A DNA stretch of 64,000 bases from Tetragonia tetragonoides (lineage: Eukaryota; Streptophyta; Magnoliopsida; Caryophyllales; Aizoaceae): positions 12,064,001 to 12,128,000 of the forward strand of contig CM076142.1 of NCBI GenBank assembly GCA_038025085.1. The letters are read 5' to 3'. Of this stretch, positions 45,101-55,921 are shown piece by piece (within the stretch, counting starts at the first letter, position 1; each line of letters starts with the position of its first letter). Position numbers and translations under genes: made by a program. The notes under the pieces were generated by a model. That model saw only the letters and a program-made list of their open reading frames with translations, was not told the DNA's origin and did not search any database.

Positions 45101-47475
45101 CAGCGATGCTGAGTAATTCATAACCACATAATCCATCTCAATCTCCAATATTAAGTTCTCATGCTTAATCAAATAAACTAATCATGCTTTAAGAAATAAA
45201 GACAACATGCTTTAAAAATAAAGACACAATAGTCACCAAATAATAAATCTCATTATTTATTATTTTCCATTAGCCAAGTTCATTAGAGAGAAGAGAATCG
45301 CATGAATTGTCAAACCAACCGCAGTCGATTCAATAGGATCTTAGTCCCGTGCACAATGGCAAAAGAGGGATCAACCGTCCCGGAGTATAGATGACTCCCG
45401 AAGTACTTCTAGATGTTCCTAAGTATGCATACCCTCTCTCAACCCTTAGGTTTACAAGAAGAATTGTTCTGGAGAACCACTCGCCCAATTACTCAGTATG
45501 GATACAAGATTTCCAAAACATTGAGGTCATAACCAATGGAACCACTCAACGCTACAAGTGACAAATTCTCATTCGCATCCTTTGGTGGATCTCTCACACA
45601 AAGAAGTCTTAACTCTCAATTCAATTTAATATGGTGATCACATAACAAGTAATACACATAATCTTGGCATTCAAGTAACACAATATGGTTACAATTTTCG
45701 ATGGCAGATTACATGAAAGGGGCATCTAGGCCTTAATTCAAAACCACCTAATCAATAGTTAAAGTTCATATTAACTTATTGAGTAACATGCTTCTAACAT
45801 GAATCCACATGCTTACTAACATGATACAAAAATAGCAATTCCGAGCTATATCCAATTGAACAATTATTAACATAATTTTCGTTCAATAACCAGTAATAAA
45901 ACATGTATCTCGTCACATGAATATTAATCAAGTAGACATTGCTACACAAGTGAATTTCCAACCTTATACATGCATTCACTATCATATAATTCTATACAAA
46001 TCATCACAAGGAAATAAACATCAATTATTCCTTCTCAAATATTCACAAGTCCAAATATAAATTCACACACCTAATTCAATACTAGACAGTGAATACAATT
46101 CCCCAAGCAATATGAATTATGACAAAGAGATTACATAATTCATAGAGACATGAATTACGACAAAGGAATTTCATAATTCATCAAGACATGAATTACCTTT
46201 CAAATAGGCAATCACGACAATCAAATAACGTAAGCTCCTTACGTTTAAGCGCGGTCAACGGGTCCTAACAAATCCACAATGTAACAATAGTCAATACCTT
46301 GACTTCTAAACCATTTTATTAAACTTTAAAGATGATTTAGTACCCTTAATTTAATTCATTAAGTTGCTGGAAATTTCAGTTGCTCATGCATGCTCAAAGT
46401 TTCCAAAAACGAATTTGCATAAACAAAATAGGAAACTTTCCAAAACCCTAAACAAGTCAACTAGTCAAAGCAAGTCAACACTCAAACCAACACCAACATC
46501 ACCACCACCAGCGGGCCCTACCACCAGCAGACCCGCTGGTGGTCCCGCCGGCAGGCACCTGGCTGCGCACGGCCGCCAGCGACGGCGCTGCAGCGCCGCA
46601 CGGCTGGGCCGTGCTTCGTGCAAGCTCGGTCGTGTGGCCCTTAAACATTTTTTATTTTTTTTTTTGTTAATCAATTCAACAAACCCTAATCTAATTAAAT
46701 CTAAAATACATAAATTTCCAGATTTAATTAAATTACAAAGATCCAACCTTTTTCATTCAAACTTGATTCAATTCAATAAAAACCACAAATCAAACCCTAA
46801 TCATAATTCTATCATGCAAATTAAATAGAATCTAACAAACCCTAGATAATACTAAATTAAAGTTTATCATACAAAATTAGGGTTCGTGAAAACATACTTG
46901 AATTGAATCAAAAAGCGTTTAATATTCAAAGGAAAATCAATTTAGAACATTTACTTGCAAATTAAAAGATTTAAAACTGAGCAAGATGGATTGTGAAAAG
47001 TGATGAACTTTTCTCCTTCTTTTTGCTCTGGGATTTTCGGCCGTGTGGTGAAGAGAGAGAGAGAACGTGTGTTTTTTTTTTTGTTTGGTAAAGAATCAGT
47101 TATGTGAGGAAGTTGAGTATATTTAGGAACCCCTAAATCTACTCCTTCTTTACTAAACTGTTTCTTTCCTAAAAACTCTCCGTAATTCCCTCCACTTACC
47201 AAATATTTAGGAAAGCAAAATTTGCAAAATAAAACTGAATATTTGGTCCCATATTTTCGGCCATAGCCCAATCCTTTTTTCATAATTTCGGTAGGCCCAA
47301 AATTCCCTTTTATTTATTTGGCCCAATTATAATTTAATTAGGTCCAAAACCAAAATTCAATATTAATTAGGCACTCAAAACATTTATGAGCCCAATTAAA
47401 GTTTAAATACAAATTTTGCATTTTCTTTTTAAGTAATTATTATTCTAAAATGAATAAAAATTACGGGGTATTACA
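45101..47475 (-). repeat. 5' LTR, truncated (2375 bp)
   Basis: Aligns with 39219-41586, so the first 449 bp or so of the low-coordinate LTR copy have no counterpart. The missing part would border the primer binding site. At 45100/45101 the sequence switches directly from protease coding to mid-LTR. The GC-rich island (46500-46640) is about 40 bp longer than in the 3' LTR. A stretch around ATGGCCGAAAATATTGGCCC present at 41346 is missing here near 47263. Confidence 0.9.
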
Positions 47476-47480
47476 ACTCA

Positions 47481-48417
47481 GCATGGTAAATTAAATTGCA
47501 AGTAGTATGTAGCTAAGAATTAACCAAACACCGAAGATACAGAGATTAAGCAACTAAACACAACAGCACAGAGAAACTAATATGAAGACATTACTGGAAT
47601 AAGTACTTATAAATAAATAGAAATTACTTTCTAATTACTGTTTCTTTTTTCTTTTTTTTTAGATAAGATTTCTAATTACTGTTTCTACTACTAAACAAAT
47701 CTGATAATTGATTTCTAAATTCACGAACACTAACCGAAATCACATTAAATTAAATACAAATTACAGCAAAATTAATTCTTATGAACAACACAAATCCCCA
47801 ATTCGAAGTGATTATTAAGAAGATATAAACACTTCAAATTGGGGAAACCCTAGCCCTATAGAGAAGGAGGAAGAGAATTACCAAAGCTTCGAATTTCTTG
47901 CGTTAATCAACAGATTTGCGTTAATCTTCTCATAAATTGTTCTTCAAAGATGCTCGAGTTTTGTGTATAAGTTGTTCTTCGCGAAAACCCTAACAAATTC
48001 TTCTTCGCGATTTCATCTGGGCAGAAGAGAGAGAAAAAGGGGAGAAGAGGGAAGAGAGAAGAGGGAAGAGAGAAGAGGCTCGTGTTTTGTTTTGTTACTT
48101 TCTTCGATTCTATGGCAAACCCTAGCAAATTCGTCTATGGCGATTCATCTGGGCAGAAGAGAGAGAAAGAGGGGAGAAGAGGGAAGAGAGAAGAGGCTCG
48201 TGTTTTTTGAGCTTTTGTTTTGTTAATTAAAGTTGGACGCTCGTTTTTTTCTATTTTTTCAATTCAGGACCCAATAGTAGCGTCCGATTTATGCTACCAA
48301 TAGTGATTCGGGACGCTGTTTAGCGTCCGATATGATTTCGGACGCTAATTTGAGCTCAGCTACCGAGCTGACGCGGACGCTATAATTTGAACGCTGAAAC
48401 GCGATTTTCTTGTAGTG
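47481..48417 (-). other. CACTA 5' terminal part beyond the nested retrotransposon
   Basis: This is the CACTA flank on the far side of the insertion. It contains a purine-rich tandem duplication (about 48014-48080 and 48146-48205, period 132) with GAAGAGAGAGAAA and GGGAAGAGAGAAGAGG. It is followed by subterminal GCGTCC/GGACGC repeats and the CACTACAAGAAAA terminus. No ORF of the transposase is recognised here, though early exons of the transposase gene could lie in it. Confidence 0.65.
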
Positions 48418-50448
48418 ACACCCTCTTAATATTCTACTAAAAATAAAAGTAAAAACAAATTGTGTTTGGGGAATTCAAATATATAATTATATAGAAACTT
48501 TGCTTCTTTTTTTCTTCTTTTCTAATGAAGGTAAGAATGAGTGGAGTTAGGAGCCCTTCTTCTTGAGGAAATCGGTTTACAAGAAATATATTGTAAAGTC
48601 TTGCGGAATAGATTGATTCTACAACTCTAAACTGAGCTCGTTTTTAGTAATTTGTCCTTAGTTTGCATAATAATTTCCTACCAGACCTGTTTTCTTCTCT
48701 AAAAATATGGTTGATGATTGCAAGACTGCATGTTAGTTGCAATAAACTTTCCGGCATTAGCAATAGTCAACTGGATGATATATGAAAGGGTAATTTCTCC
48801 TCACATAGTTTGAATGACATGCAATTACATTAGTTCCTTTTATTTGGAAATACGTACTTAAATCATCCTTCTAATGTTTCTTTTATACCCGATTACATAT
48901 AGGTGTAGCTTTCACTTTTAAAATTAAGGTATTTCTTAAATTACTCGCACCTTGATTGGTAAAATTTCATAATGATCACTAAACCTGGCCAGTGGCCTCA
49001 CAATACCCTCCTTTTCTAATGACCTGTCAAAATTTTTCTTAACTTAGTTAAGTGGAGGCGATGTCAATCGAACTAATTTCTTACAATTAGATCTCTAAGG
49101 CATATGACAAGCAAATGACCAATTGATTCTTTAGTTTGAAGTCTTATCCCAAAGTTGTTAGCCTATAGGACATGTGACAAGCAAATGACCAAGTGACCCT
49201 TCATTACATCACATATTGGGCATTTATCTGAGAATTAGAGACTATTGTTGTAGGTTAAAATAATGTGCAACCATATTCCGAATACATATTTACGCTACGA
49301 TAAAAGAAAAATCTAATATTCTATCCGGGAAAATTTAAATGTCTCTTTTTATTATCTTTATTATATGCATGTACTATATATTGGTGACAAATATCAAACT
49401 CATGGTACTATTTCTTCTTCTTCTTTTTGAAAGAGTTTTTGATGTACCTATATTATAGCGCTAAATTTAAATACCACTTTAGTATAGGGTTGAGTACGAT
49501 CTCTATTTCAAAATGAGCTTTTTATTTACTTTTGACAATCATACTAAGACACTGATTTTTTATTTTTTTTTATACATAATACAAGAAAATATCAACCACT
49601 CAAATTACCACTAAAGTAAATGAATTGGGAAGATCATCTCGGAATGGACTAAAAAGTAAAGTAATATTTACCATAATAAAATCCTAAATTACTGTAATTT
49701 TTTTTATTTAATTTAAAATTTTCCAAGAAAAAACACATGCGGAAATCTAGGAAATGGGTGACGTCACCTGCCACGTGTCCGCGTATTTACCGGCTACCGA
49801 CAAAGGTCTGAAAGTCTCAACTCCTTTGGCGCAACAGATCTAAATATGTATATGCACCATCACCATCTTCGTTGCGACTGAGTGCTCCCCCATTCTCTCT
49901 CTCTCTCTCTTCACTTTCCCCATTTTCTCTCCCTCGAACTTTCTTGCTGAAAGTTCTTTTCTTTCCTTTTTTTCTTTCTTTCTGTTTTTGATCGTTTCTT
50001 GCTGAAAGTTCTTGTTATGCTTGTAAAAACAAGCAACAACACAGCTTGTTTCTTCCTTGCAAAGTGTTAGTAAGTTTTTCTTCCTTCTTTGATCTGCTTT
50101 AATTTCAGCAAGCAATCTCCTTTTATCATTGTCTTTCTATTTTCATTGCATTTTGACTAGTCTTTGACCCATATAGTTTGATTTCACCTTGAAATTTGTA
50201 GATTCTTGCCTTCTTTTTCTGCTTGATTTAGTTAATTCTTGAACCATTTTAAGTACAGAACTTGACATTTGTACTTCAAATTGAAAAGGGTATCATAGAA
50301 TGTAAAGAATCCCATCTGGGTTTTCAAGATAGAGGGTTGTCAACTATTGGGTATTGGGTTTTTTGGTGCTTAAATTGTGTTGATTGTTGGGTATGAGAAA
50401 TAGGGTTTTGGGGTTACGATCTGGTGATTGGTGGTGGGTTTTTGTCTG
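48418..50448. other. Intergenic DNA and MUR3 promoter/leader
   Basis: 48418-49740 is AT-rich and shows nothing I recognise. From 49741 the sequence looks like the MUR3 promoter, with a bZIP box pair at 49757-49778. A CT-rich stretch (49892-49985) and an untranslated leader run to the ATG at 50449. An intron in the leader is possible (for example a GTAAGT-like donor near 50068) but not proven. Confidence 0.55.
49757..49778. promoter_or_regulatory. Palindromic C-box (GGTGACGTCACC) next to a G-box
   Basis: GGTGACGTCACC is a perfect 12-bp palindrome holding TGACGTCA, a bZIP target. Two bases later comes CCACGTGT, a G-box core bound by bZIP and bHLH factors. The pair lies about 680 bp before the MUR3 start codon and just before a CT-rich leader, so it may sit in the proximal promoter. 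Function is inferred from motif only. Confidence 0.5.
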
Positions 50449-52446
50449 ATGAGACGGAGGTGGACGATTGGTTCATTTCCTGCTAAAATGGAGAGAGTGA
50501 ATGGCAAAAATCAGAACCGTAGGCTGTTTTTGTTGAGCTCTTTGTGTGCCTTGTTTTGGGGTTTGCTCTTGTATTTCCATTTTGTTGTCTTAGGAGGTAG
50601 TCCTGTTAATGAAGCTGGTTCATTGCGAACGAATCCGATTAAGATCGAGCCCTATAACCCCATGTCGAATAGTGATCTGATTATGAGTAAGCCACTGAAT
50701 GTGTCATTGTCAAATGATGTTAAGTCGGGTAGTGATAATGTTGAAACTGAGGGGACCAATGTAGATGTCGAGGATCGTGAGATTGATGCTGGTTCCCAGT
50801 CTACTGATCAGGATTCTGTTGAAACTGAGGGGACCAATGTGGAGGGTGAGGATCGTAAGATTGACACTGGTTCCCAGTCTAGTGATCGTGATTCTGTCGA
50901 AACTGAGGGAACCAATGTAGAGGTCAAGGATCATAAGATTGAAGCTGATTCTCAGCCTAGTGATCGTAGTCATGAGGAGGTTCCTACTAAGGATGAACCT
51001 CTGAACTTCCCGTTTATGAGGGCATTGAATACAGTTGAGAACAAGAGCGATCCTTGTGGCGGGAGGTACATTTATGTTCATGATCTTCCCTCTAGGTTCA
51101 ATGAGGATATGCTTAAAGAGTGTAGAAGCCTTAGCCTTTGGACCAATATGTGCAAGTTCACTACCAATGCCGGGCTTGGTCCTCCACTTGAGAATATGGA
51201 AGGGGTGTTCTCGAATACTGGGTGGTATGCGACTAATCAGTTTGCGGTGGATGTGATCTTTAGTAACCGGATGAAGCAGTATGAGTGCTTGACGAATGAT
51301 TCTTCCCTTGCTGCTGCTATTTTTGTACCCTTCTATGCCGGGTTTGATATCGCTCGGTATCTTTGGGGTCACCCTATATCAACGAGGGATGCTGCTTCTC
51401 TTGAATTAACTGACTGGCTTATGAAAAGGCCCGAGTGGAAGATAATGGATGGGAGAGATCATTTTCTAGTTGCAGGTAGGATAACATGGGACTTTAGGAG
51501 ATTATCAGAGGACGAAAGAGATTGGGGTAGCAAGCTTTTGTTTCTTCCGGCTGCCAAAAACATGTCAATGTTGGTTGTGGAATCTAGCCCCTGGAACGCA
51601 AACGACTTTGCCATTCCATATCCTACCTATTTCCACCCAGCAAAGGATGCAGATGTCTTTGCATGGCAAGATCGGATGAGGAAGCTGAAGAGAAAATATC
51701 TCTTCTCTTTTGCTGGGGCCCCGAGACCTGACAATCCCAAATCAATTAGGGGCCAGTTAATCGATCAATGCAGGAAGTCAAAGGTGGGAAAGCTGTTGGA
51801 ATGTGATTTTGGGGAGAGCAAGTGCCATTCTCCAGATAGTATTATGAAGATGTTTCAGAGCTCCCTTTTCTGCTTACAGCCTCAAGGGGACTCATACACT
51901 CGGAGATCAGCTTTCGATTCAATGCTGGCAGGTTGTATACCTGTGTTTTTCCATCCTGGTTCAGCGTACACCCAATATACGTGGCATCTCCCTAGAAACT
52001 ATTCAAGTTACTCTGTGTTCATTCCTGAGAACGATATTCGTAAAGGGATTATCACCATTGAGGAAAGGCTGAGGCAAATACCCCCTGAGCAGGTGAAGAT
52101 AATGAGAGAGACAGTCATCAATCTCATACCGTCGCTGATATATGCTGATCCTCAGTCCAAACTAGAGACCCTTCAAGATGCATTTGATGTATCAGTGCAA
52201 GCAATCATAGACAAGGTGACGAGGTTGAGAAAGAACATCATTCAAGGAAGAACAGAGTATGATAACTTTGTGGAGGAGAACAGTTGGAAGTATGCTCTTC
52301 TAGAGGAAGGGCAAAGGGAGGTCGGAGGTCATGTATGGGACCCTTTCTTCTCTAAGCCTAAACCGGGCGAAGAGGATGCCAATGGCGGTTCTTCAGAAGC
52401 CGCAAAAAATTCTTGGAAGAACGAGCAAAGAGGCCAATCGCGATAG
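50449..52446 (+). CDS. MUR3: Xyloglucan galactosyltransferase, MUR3/KATAMARI1 type (GT47)
   Basis: A single-exon ORF of 665 aa. The start was set at the first ATG (MRRRWT), which matches the MRRR start I recall for the Arabidopsis protein. It is a type II Golgi protein: a short basic tail, one membrane span (about 25-45, [20 protein letters not shown]), a variable stem, then the exostosin/GT47 domain (about 200-610). Conserved blocks include [37 protein letters not shown] and [23 protein letters not shown]3 adds galactose from UDP-galactose to a specific xylose of xyloglucan and has been linked to actin and endomembrane organisation. The stem holds three 26-residue repeats not in the copy I recall. 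The gene looks intact. Confidence 0.94.
   Translation: MRRRWTIGSFPAKMERVNGKNQNRRLFLLSSLCALFWGLLLYFHFVVLGGSPVNEAGSLRTNPIKIEPYNPMSNSDLIMSKPLNVSLSNDVKSGSDNVETEGTNVDVEDREIDAGSQSTDQDSVETEGTNVEGEDRKIDTGSQSSDRDSVETEGTNVEVKDHKIEADSQPSDRSHEEVPTKDEPLNFPFMRALNTVENKSDPCGGRYIYVHDLPSRFNEDMLKECRSLSLWTNMCKFTTNAGLGPPLENMEGVFSNTGWYATNQFAVDVIFSNRMKQYECLTNDSSLAAAIFVPFYAGFDIARYLWGHPISTRDAASLELTDWLMKRPEWKIMDGRDHFLVAGRITWDFRRLSEDERDWGSKLLFLPAAKNMSMLVVESSPWNANDFAIPYPTYFHPAKDADVFAWQDRMRKLKRKYLFSFAGAPRPDNPKSIRGQLIDQCRKSKVGKLLECDFGESKCHSPDSIMKMFQSSLFCLQPQGDSYTRRSAFDSMLAGCIPVFFHPGSAYTQYTWHLPRNYSSYSVFIPENDIRKGIITIEERLRQIPPEQVKIMRETVINLIPSLIYADPQSKLETLQDAFDVSVQAIIDKVTRLRKNIIQGRTEYDNFVEENSWKYALLEEGQREVGGHVWDPFFSKPKPGEEDANGGSSEAAKNSWKNEQRGQSR
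50740..50973 (+). repeat. Three 78-bp in-frame repeats in the MUR3 stem
   Basis: Codons for VETEGTNV begin at 50740, 50818 and 50896. Each opens a 26-residue acidic unit with a D-R-x-I-D/E and a GSQS-like part. The period is a whole number of codons, so the frame is kept. The repeats lie between the membrane span and the catalytic domain. Confidence 0.9.
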
Positions 52447-52829
52447 AGAAACTACTTGTAGTTCCTTCTAGAATAATTCTAGATACATACGCTGACATAC
52501 TGGAGCAAGCAGAAAGAACTCACTTCAGATAGCCAGGTAGAAATGGCATCACATTTAAGTTCAAGCTCATCATCTTCTTCATGTCATGATATAAAATTTT
52601 GAATTTTTTGCCTGTTCTTATAGGATTCTGCCTAGTTATACATTGTAAAAGTTATATATGATACACATTACCCATGTAATGCAATTAGTCAGAATTTGCT
52701 CATTTCATTTTTAGCTGCATCTCTGGTTACTTTTTTGGAACTGTGCTTTGAATTTGTGAAATAGATTCATCAATTGATATGCTAAACAAAAAGGTGTTGC
52801 CCTTGCATGTAGCCATTCATTTCACTAAG

Positions 52830-52975
52830 TCTTGTATGAGGCCGCCTCAAAGTGATGCTACTTCTATATACAAGCATGATGTCGCCATGATATCATACTT
52901 GTATGAGGGCGGCCTCACCGCCATAACATCATACTTGTATGAGGGCGGCCTCTTGTTGAGGCCGCCTCATACGAT
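52830..52975. repeat. Direct and inverted repeats of a GAGGGCGGCCTC motif
   Basis: ATCATACTTGTATGAGGGCG followed by GCCTC occurs at 52892 and 52928 (36-bp period). A related TGTATGAGGCCGCCTCA lies near 52835, and the inverted form GAGGCCGCCTCATAC lies at 52957-52972. The GC-rich core is unlike the surrounding AT-rich DNA. Confidence 0.75.
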
Positions 52976-53554
52976 ATTTTGTGCCATTTATATATGTCAA
53001 TTGTCAAATGAGGTCATTTATTCTGATTAGGGGGCAAATAATTAAACCTTAGAAAGTCAAACAGGTTATAAACCCAGATTTCTGATACACCTCAATAAGC
53101 TAATCTGAGAATGGTTTTGGTAGGGTACATAATGTTTCCACTTTGCATTGCATTAAATTTATGTGAAATTGTTAATAATGATGAAACTGGAAAGAAAGTG
53201 GAATGAGAGGAATCTTTCGAGGGAACTTAGGTAGAAAAATATATTTTTGTCGCGTTTTCTTGGCTTTTGGTTTGTACTCAAGTATTACTACCTTTGGTTA
53301 GCAAAAAAAAAAAAGAAAAAAAAAGTATTACTACCTTTGAATATACCAATACAACTCACGTTCGTACCTCTTTCCAATCATGCAAATATATCCTTTTCTG
53401 TCATTGAGGATTTCATTAACGTTAGTTTACTTTTATAATCTACACATTTGTAATGAATTACTCATACTTGCCTGATGTGTAACGCCTACCTCCACCATCT
53501 GGTCCATCCGGATCATCGTCCCCCTAGGAAAAGAAAGAAAGAAAGGGTCGGGCA

Positions 53555-53730
53555 GACCCGAATCGGCCCGGGTTTATTAGTGGAGTGCACTCGCTGGTCT
53601 CAGTCGGAGTGAGACGCGATTAAGGCATTTATGAAAATCGTAGACCCAAATTGGCCCGGGTTTATTAGTTGAGTGCACTGGCTAGTCTCAATTGGAGTGA
53701 GATGTGGTTAAGGCAGTTGTGAAAATTCAA
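53555..53730. repeat. Two 88-bp tandem units
   Basis: GGCCCGGGTTTATTAG and GTGCACT..CTGGTCTCA.T.GGAGTGAGA-like blocks repeat at 53555 and 53643. The copies differ by C-to-T and G-to-A changes at many positions, as expected from decay of methylated CG sites. Confidence 0.85.
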
Positions 53731-54409
53731 TGTCCCACTTTGTACGTTATCTACTCATTTCCTACCCCATTTCCTTGTACATCCAACACATCATATTCTA
53801 AAGTTATATATAAATTAGAATACACAACAAAATTACATACGATTAGAATATATTGGGATGGGAAGTGTCTTTAATCACACCCACCTTAGTTCAAATCAAC
53901 ATACTACGTAAATGAATGCTACATGAACCTATGTATGGACTTTAGTTTCTTTTATCGACGAATTCCATACGGGCAAATGACATATTTGATTCGTTTACGC
54001 ACGATCATAACAGCTAATTCTCTAGTCAAGTTATTTCATTTTTGTGATGGATTAGGATTAATCTTTGATTTACACAAGATAATTTGCATTTTGTTGTTTC
54101 TGGAAGCACACCATGATTTGCACAATAATTGCCAAAGAGAACGATAAAAGCTGATTTTTGCGAACAGAAAACTTGGAAAAAGTCAGGGTTTGGTTTTACA
54201 TGTTTTGCGCCAATAACGCCAATTTGCCAATCGAGTCTCTTTTGGAGTAGTGGTATCATTTTGTCAAAAAGTGGTTCGAAGCTGGCTGGCTGGCTGGCTG
54301 GAAATCTGCTTGTAGAAAGTACTCACATCTTTCCTAGGTTTTGTTCTCTATTTGTATTACTCTCCTACGTGAAAAGAATTGGAGTTCACTTTTTACTTTT
54401 AAAAACATA

Positions 54410-54494
54410 TTCCCTCCGTCTCAGATTATATAGATGCTTTAGAGCTTATGACTTACAAATCCCACACCACTCATATAATTTGGAACGGAAGGAA
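54410..54494. mobile_element. 85-bp Stowaway-like MITE
   Basis: The ends TTCCCTCCGTCTCAGATTAT and, read inward from the right, TTCCTTCCGTTCCAAATTAT are inverted repeats. They are flanked by TA (54408-54409 and 54495-54496). The element is very short for a Stowaway MITE but has the typical ends. Confidence 0.75.
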
Positions 54495-54993
54495 TAGAAA
54501 TTTATTCACTAATTAAATGAGAGTGACAAAATTCATTATAACTCCTTTCGAACTACCATTGATCCATACTCTAGTAGCAAACAAGATGGTTCCAAATGCG
54601 TTATAAAGTATACCGCCTTGTTTCCCTCCCATCTTACAAAAACATAGAAGCTAAGTTAACAAATATCTAACACAACAATGATAGTATTGCATATATATGA
54701 AATTGGTTTATAACCCTTTCCACAAACTGGTTATGAGCGGTTCTAAAAACGGGTCGGTAAAATTTGGTTTGGGTTGGATCACATTGGGTGGAGACAACCG
54801 TTGGTCCATCAATATCGGGATCAAATCGGTTTCGAGTTTGTTATCAAGACGGAATATATTTTGTCTCGCAAAGTTTGGGTTGGGGTCTGATCATTAGCAT
54901 GTCTAACCTTTTCTTATCAGATCAGATTTTACTAGCTCTACTTATGAGTCCTTAGTTTATCTCCTTCAAGAATGATCAGACCTGAAACTAGTA

Positions 54994-55246
54994 CTACCTC
55001 CGTTTCATAACAATAACAACATATATTTAAAATGGATGATTCATAGAAAAAACAACATTTCTTACTTTAGTAAACTTTTTTGATGGAGAATACCATTATA
55101 CCCTCAATTTATATGACTTTATTTCCTTTCATCTACCCCACTCCCTCATTAATCAAATGGTATAATAAGAATCTTTCAACCAAAAAGAGAGTGCATTGGT
55201 CTATATGCCAAAAGTAAATGTTGTTATTGTTGTAGAACGGAGGTAG
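54994..55246. mobile_element. Stowaway-like MITE
   Basis: The 253-bp element starts CTACCTCCGTTTCATAACAA. It ends with the complement of CTACCTCCGTTCTACAACAA. TA flanks both sides (54992-54993 and 55247-55248). No coding capacity. Confidence 0.85.
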
Positions 55247-55382
55247 TACCCAATAGTGACAGTACACTAGACACTACATTATTGGAGCGCCATGTTTGAG
55301 ACTCAGAGATTTTCACGGGATAATCTTGAAGGTACAAAAGGCCCAATCTGGTACATTTCACCAAAGGTCCAATCTCCACTCC

Positions 55383-55422
55383 CACGTGAGAGCGCCCAAA
55401 CAAGAGCCACAAGCCGCACGTG
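55383..55422. promoter_or_regulatory. Two CACGTG G-boxes upstream of the subtilase
   Basis: CACGTG occurs at 55383-55388 and 55417-55422, 34 bp apart. This is about 500 bp before the subtilase ATG. The motif is a target of bHLH and bZIP factors, including light and stress regulators. Function is inferred. Confidence 0.4.
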
Positions 55423-55921
55423 CCAAAGGGAGCTATGCAAAAGTCTTCCTGTTGGAGCGTGTGAAATGAATACACTAAACTCCTGCTAAAACTTTGCACC
55501 AAAAAAAAAACTCCTGCTAAAACTGCATTTAATATTACTTCAGTCTCACAGTATTTTTTGGACAAAATTTCGCAAGACCAAAAGACCAAAACATAAGAAA
55601 AAAGTACAAATTTGTTCATAGTTCATAATTTCAAAAAACTGATTTTGACTTTTCATTTTTGCATGGCAGTATTAAACCAAACCAAAACATCTCGTGAGGT
55701 ACATACAAATCCCCAGACTTGAGCTCCTCCCTAGGACCAAGTGCAACCCAAATAATCCTCGTGAGGAAGAGCCCAATTCTCCCTTCTTATTTCACGGGTT
55801 TCATATTCTTCTCTGAGCAACTTAGACACCATTTTGAATTCTAACCAAACCCCTTCAAATACCCCCCAAGCACCATGGTCCAGAGCCATCAACCAAGCCT
55901 AGCTAGCGACGATACACGAAA

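Larger units (their letters stand above)
38770..47475 (-). mobile_element. Ty3/gypsy LTR retrotransposon, internally deleted, nested in CACTA
   Basis: The element starts TGTAACATCCCG at 38770 and ends GGGGTATTACA at 47475. The 5-bp target duplication ACTCA lies on both sides (38765-38769 and 47476-47480). Transcription is on the - strand, so the 5' LTR is at the high-coordinate side. That LTR, gag, the primer binding site and the start of the protease are cut by one deletion joined at about 45100. The remaining pol has protease remnant, reverse transcriptase, RNase H and integrase in Ty3/gypsy order. A chromodomain-like end (LWANHKVEEATWE) and the 2.8 kb LTR suggest a Tekay/Del-like chromovirus. 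It cannot move on its own. Confidence 0.93.
36150..48417 (-). mobile_element. Broken CACTA (En/Spm) transposon, host of a nested retrotransposon
   Basis: The right end at 48417 reads, on the - strand, CACTACAAGAAAATCGCG, the classical CACTA terminus. It is followed by subterminal repeats built on GCGTCC and GGACGC (about 48240-48400). Three bases (ACA) follow the end and could be one half of a 3-bp target duplication. On the far side of a retrotransposon (38770-47475) lies a TNP2-type transposase pseudogene in matching orientation (36150-38252). The opposite terminus is not found, so the lower boundary is only where homology stops. The element is dead as a source of transposase. Confidence 0.78.
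52447..55921. other. Intergenic DNA between MUR3 and the subtilase
   Basis: No gene is recognised. The stretch holds a GGCCTC repeat cluster (52830-52975), an 88-bp tandem repeat (53555-53730) and two Stowaway-like MITEs (54410-54494 and 54994-55246). A two-G-box promoter patch before the subtilase lies at 55383-55422. Small ORFs in this region have no support. Confidence 0.6.

Noticed and set aside
40483..46828. ORFs at 40483 and 46364 with similar starts
   Set aside because: They are the same non-coding LTR segment read in two LTR copies. Similarity reflects the repeat.
50710..51372. 220-aa ORF antisense to MUR3
   Set aside because: Shadow of a real coding region, with a repeat structure mirroring the stem repeats.
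55224..55619. 131-aa ORF antisense to the subtilase promoter
   Set aside because: No recognisable domain. It starts in promoter DNA and overlaps a MITE end.
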